From: URNF01 sp045594105
GTDB taxonomy: Bacteria; Bacillota; Clostridia; Oscillospirales; Acutalibacteraceae
Direction of reading: 5' to 3'
DNA length: 41,897 nucleotides
Assembly: GCA_045594105.1 (NCBI GenBank)
Contig: JAZNXY010000120.1
Span: forward strand, 1-41,897
Shown: one piece after another, positions 41,485-41,897 of the stretch
How the letters are laid out: each line of letters begins with the position of its first letter
Numbering within the stretch: the stretch's first letter is position 1
Translations under genes and position numbers: made by a program
The notes under the pieces: model-generated
What the model was told of the DNA's origin: nothing
Databases searched by the model: none
Seen by the model: only the letters and a program-made list of their open reading frames with translations

Positions 41485-41897
41485 TTATTGTATCATATCG
41501 CCGCAAAGCAGCGCATCCAGTCTTTTGACGGTATTCTCGACCACATCGTTACATACAACGTAATCGTAAAGCTTTGCCACAGGAAACTCGGTCAGTGCCG
41601 CCGCCAAGCGACGTACGATGCTCTCCTCGGTTTCTGTGCCACGTCCGCGCAAACGTCTTTCCAGCTCTTCGAAAGACGGCGGAACAATAAACACGGTCAA
41701 GGCATCGGGACGCTTTTTCATCACCTTTTCAGCACCCTGCACCTCTATCTCCAGCACCACGTTTTTCCCTTCCGCAAGCCATGCGGTAATGGGCGGCAGC
41801 GGTGTGCCGTACATATTGCCGTTGTATTCGGCGAACTCCAGCAGCTCGCCGTTTTTCGCCATGGTCTCTACCAAGTCGGATCGTAGCCATGTCGTTC
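41485..41897 (-). CDS. gmk: Guanylate kinase (5' end off the window)
   Basis: Frame open to the right edge; only the last 137 codons are present, without the P-loop. It converts GMP to GDP with ATP. Visible family blocks: NGELLEFAEYNGNMYGTP (GMP-binding), VVLEIEVQGAEKV, and the lid FIVPPSFEELERRLRGRGTE. The stop is 18 bp before the rpoZ start, and the first visible codon is at 41895. Confidence 0.95.
   Translation of the reverse strand, partial: TTWLRSDLVETMAKNGELLEFAEYNGNMYGTPLPPITAWLAEGKNVVLEIEVQGAEKVMKKRPDALTVFIVPPSFEELERRLRGRGTETEESIVRRLAAALTEFPVAKLYDYVVCNDVVENTVKRLDALLCGDMIQ

Overview
The window is a 42 kb stretch of core chromosome from an endospore-forming, low-to-mid GC Gram-positive bacterium. 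It looks like a member of the Clostridia (Eubacteriales/Oscillospiraceae-like; inference from gene content, not from a marker tree). Evidence: the spore-coat ATPase SpoIVA, a SpoVM-like peptide, a SpoIVFB-type membrane protease, an alanine T-box riboswitch, PASTA kinase/PP2C signalling, and gene orders known from Bacillus subtilis. Every gene I accept lies on the minus strand, so the natural reading direction is from high to low coordinates. I see no tRNA, rRNA, CRISPR array, transposase or phage gene.

Region A (41897-29595, read right to left): gmk (cut by the window edge)-rpoZ-priA-def-fmt-yugP-like peptidase-rsmB-rlmN-prpC-prkC-rsgA-thiN-47-residue membrane peptide-spoVM, ending in a strong terminator. 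This is the B. subtilis gmk-to-spoVM block, but coaBC and rpe are missing and a YugP-type protease is inserted. Many genes overlap by 1-4 bp. The block joins nucleotide metabolism, replication restart, N-formylmethionine handling, rRNA modification, cell-wall-responsive Ser/Thr phosphorylation and ribosome assembly.

Region B (29537-24505): an efflux adaptor plus ABC permease with no ATPase gene; then murA (own promoter, enlarged loop), a WalJ-like MBL hydrolase and rlmH.

Region C (24500-19580): spoIVA behind a sigma-E-like promoter, a 93-residue membrane protein translationally coupled to a SpoIVFB-like protease, then a two-gene radical-SAM pair (TIGR03960/TIGR03936 type) with its own consensus promoter.

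Region D (19566-13650): rplS as its own transcription unit with a structured leader and terminator; then two signal peptidases, rbgA, rnhB, yraN, thrC and a metallophosphoesterase.

Region E (13607-7222): the proteostasis block tig-clpP-clpX-lon-engB, with hairpins between some cistrons.

Region F (7250-2574): alaS under a T-box riboswitch whose specifier I place at GCC (Ala), followed by a HIT hydrolase, a DEDDh exonuclease with a cysteine-rich tail, and an MscL channel carrying a C-terminal zinc ribbon; then a terminator.

Region G (2569-1): a secreted transglutaminase-like protein with two BspA-type leucine-rich-repeat modules, cut by the left edge. It is the one clearly accessory-looking gene. 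The less ordinary signals are the SpoVM peptide and its 47-residue neighbour, the possible reduced SpoIVFA/SpoIVFB pair, the ATPase-less ABC pair, the MscL zinc ribbon, the MurA insertion and the repeat-rich surface protein. I did not find a clear-cut new multi-gene defence or mobile system.
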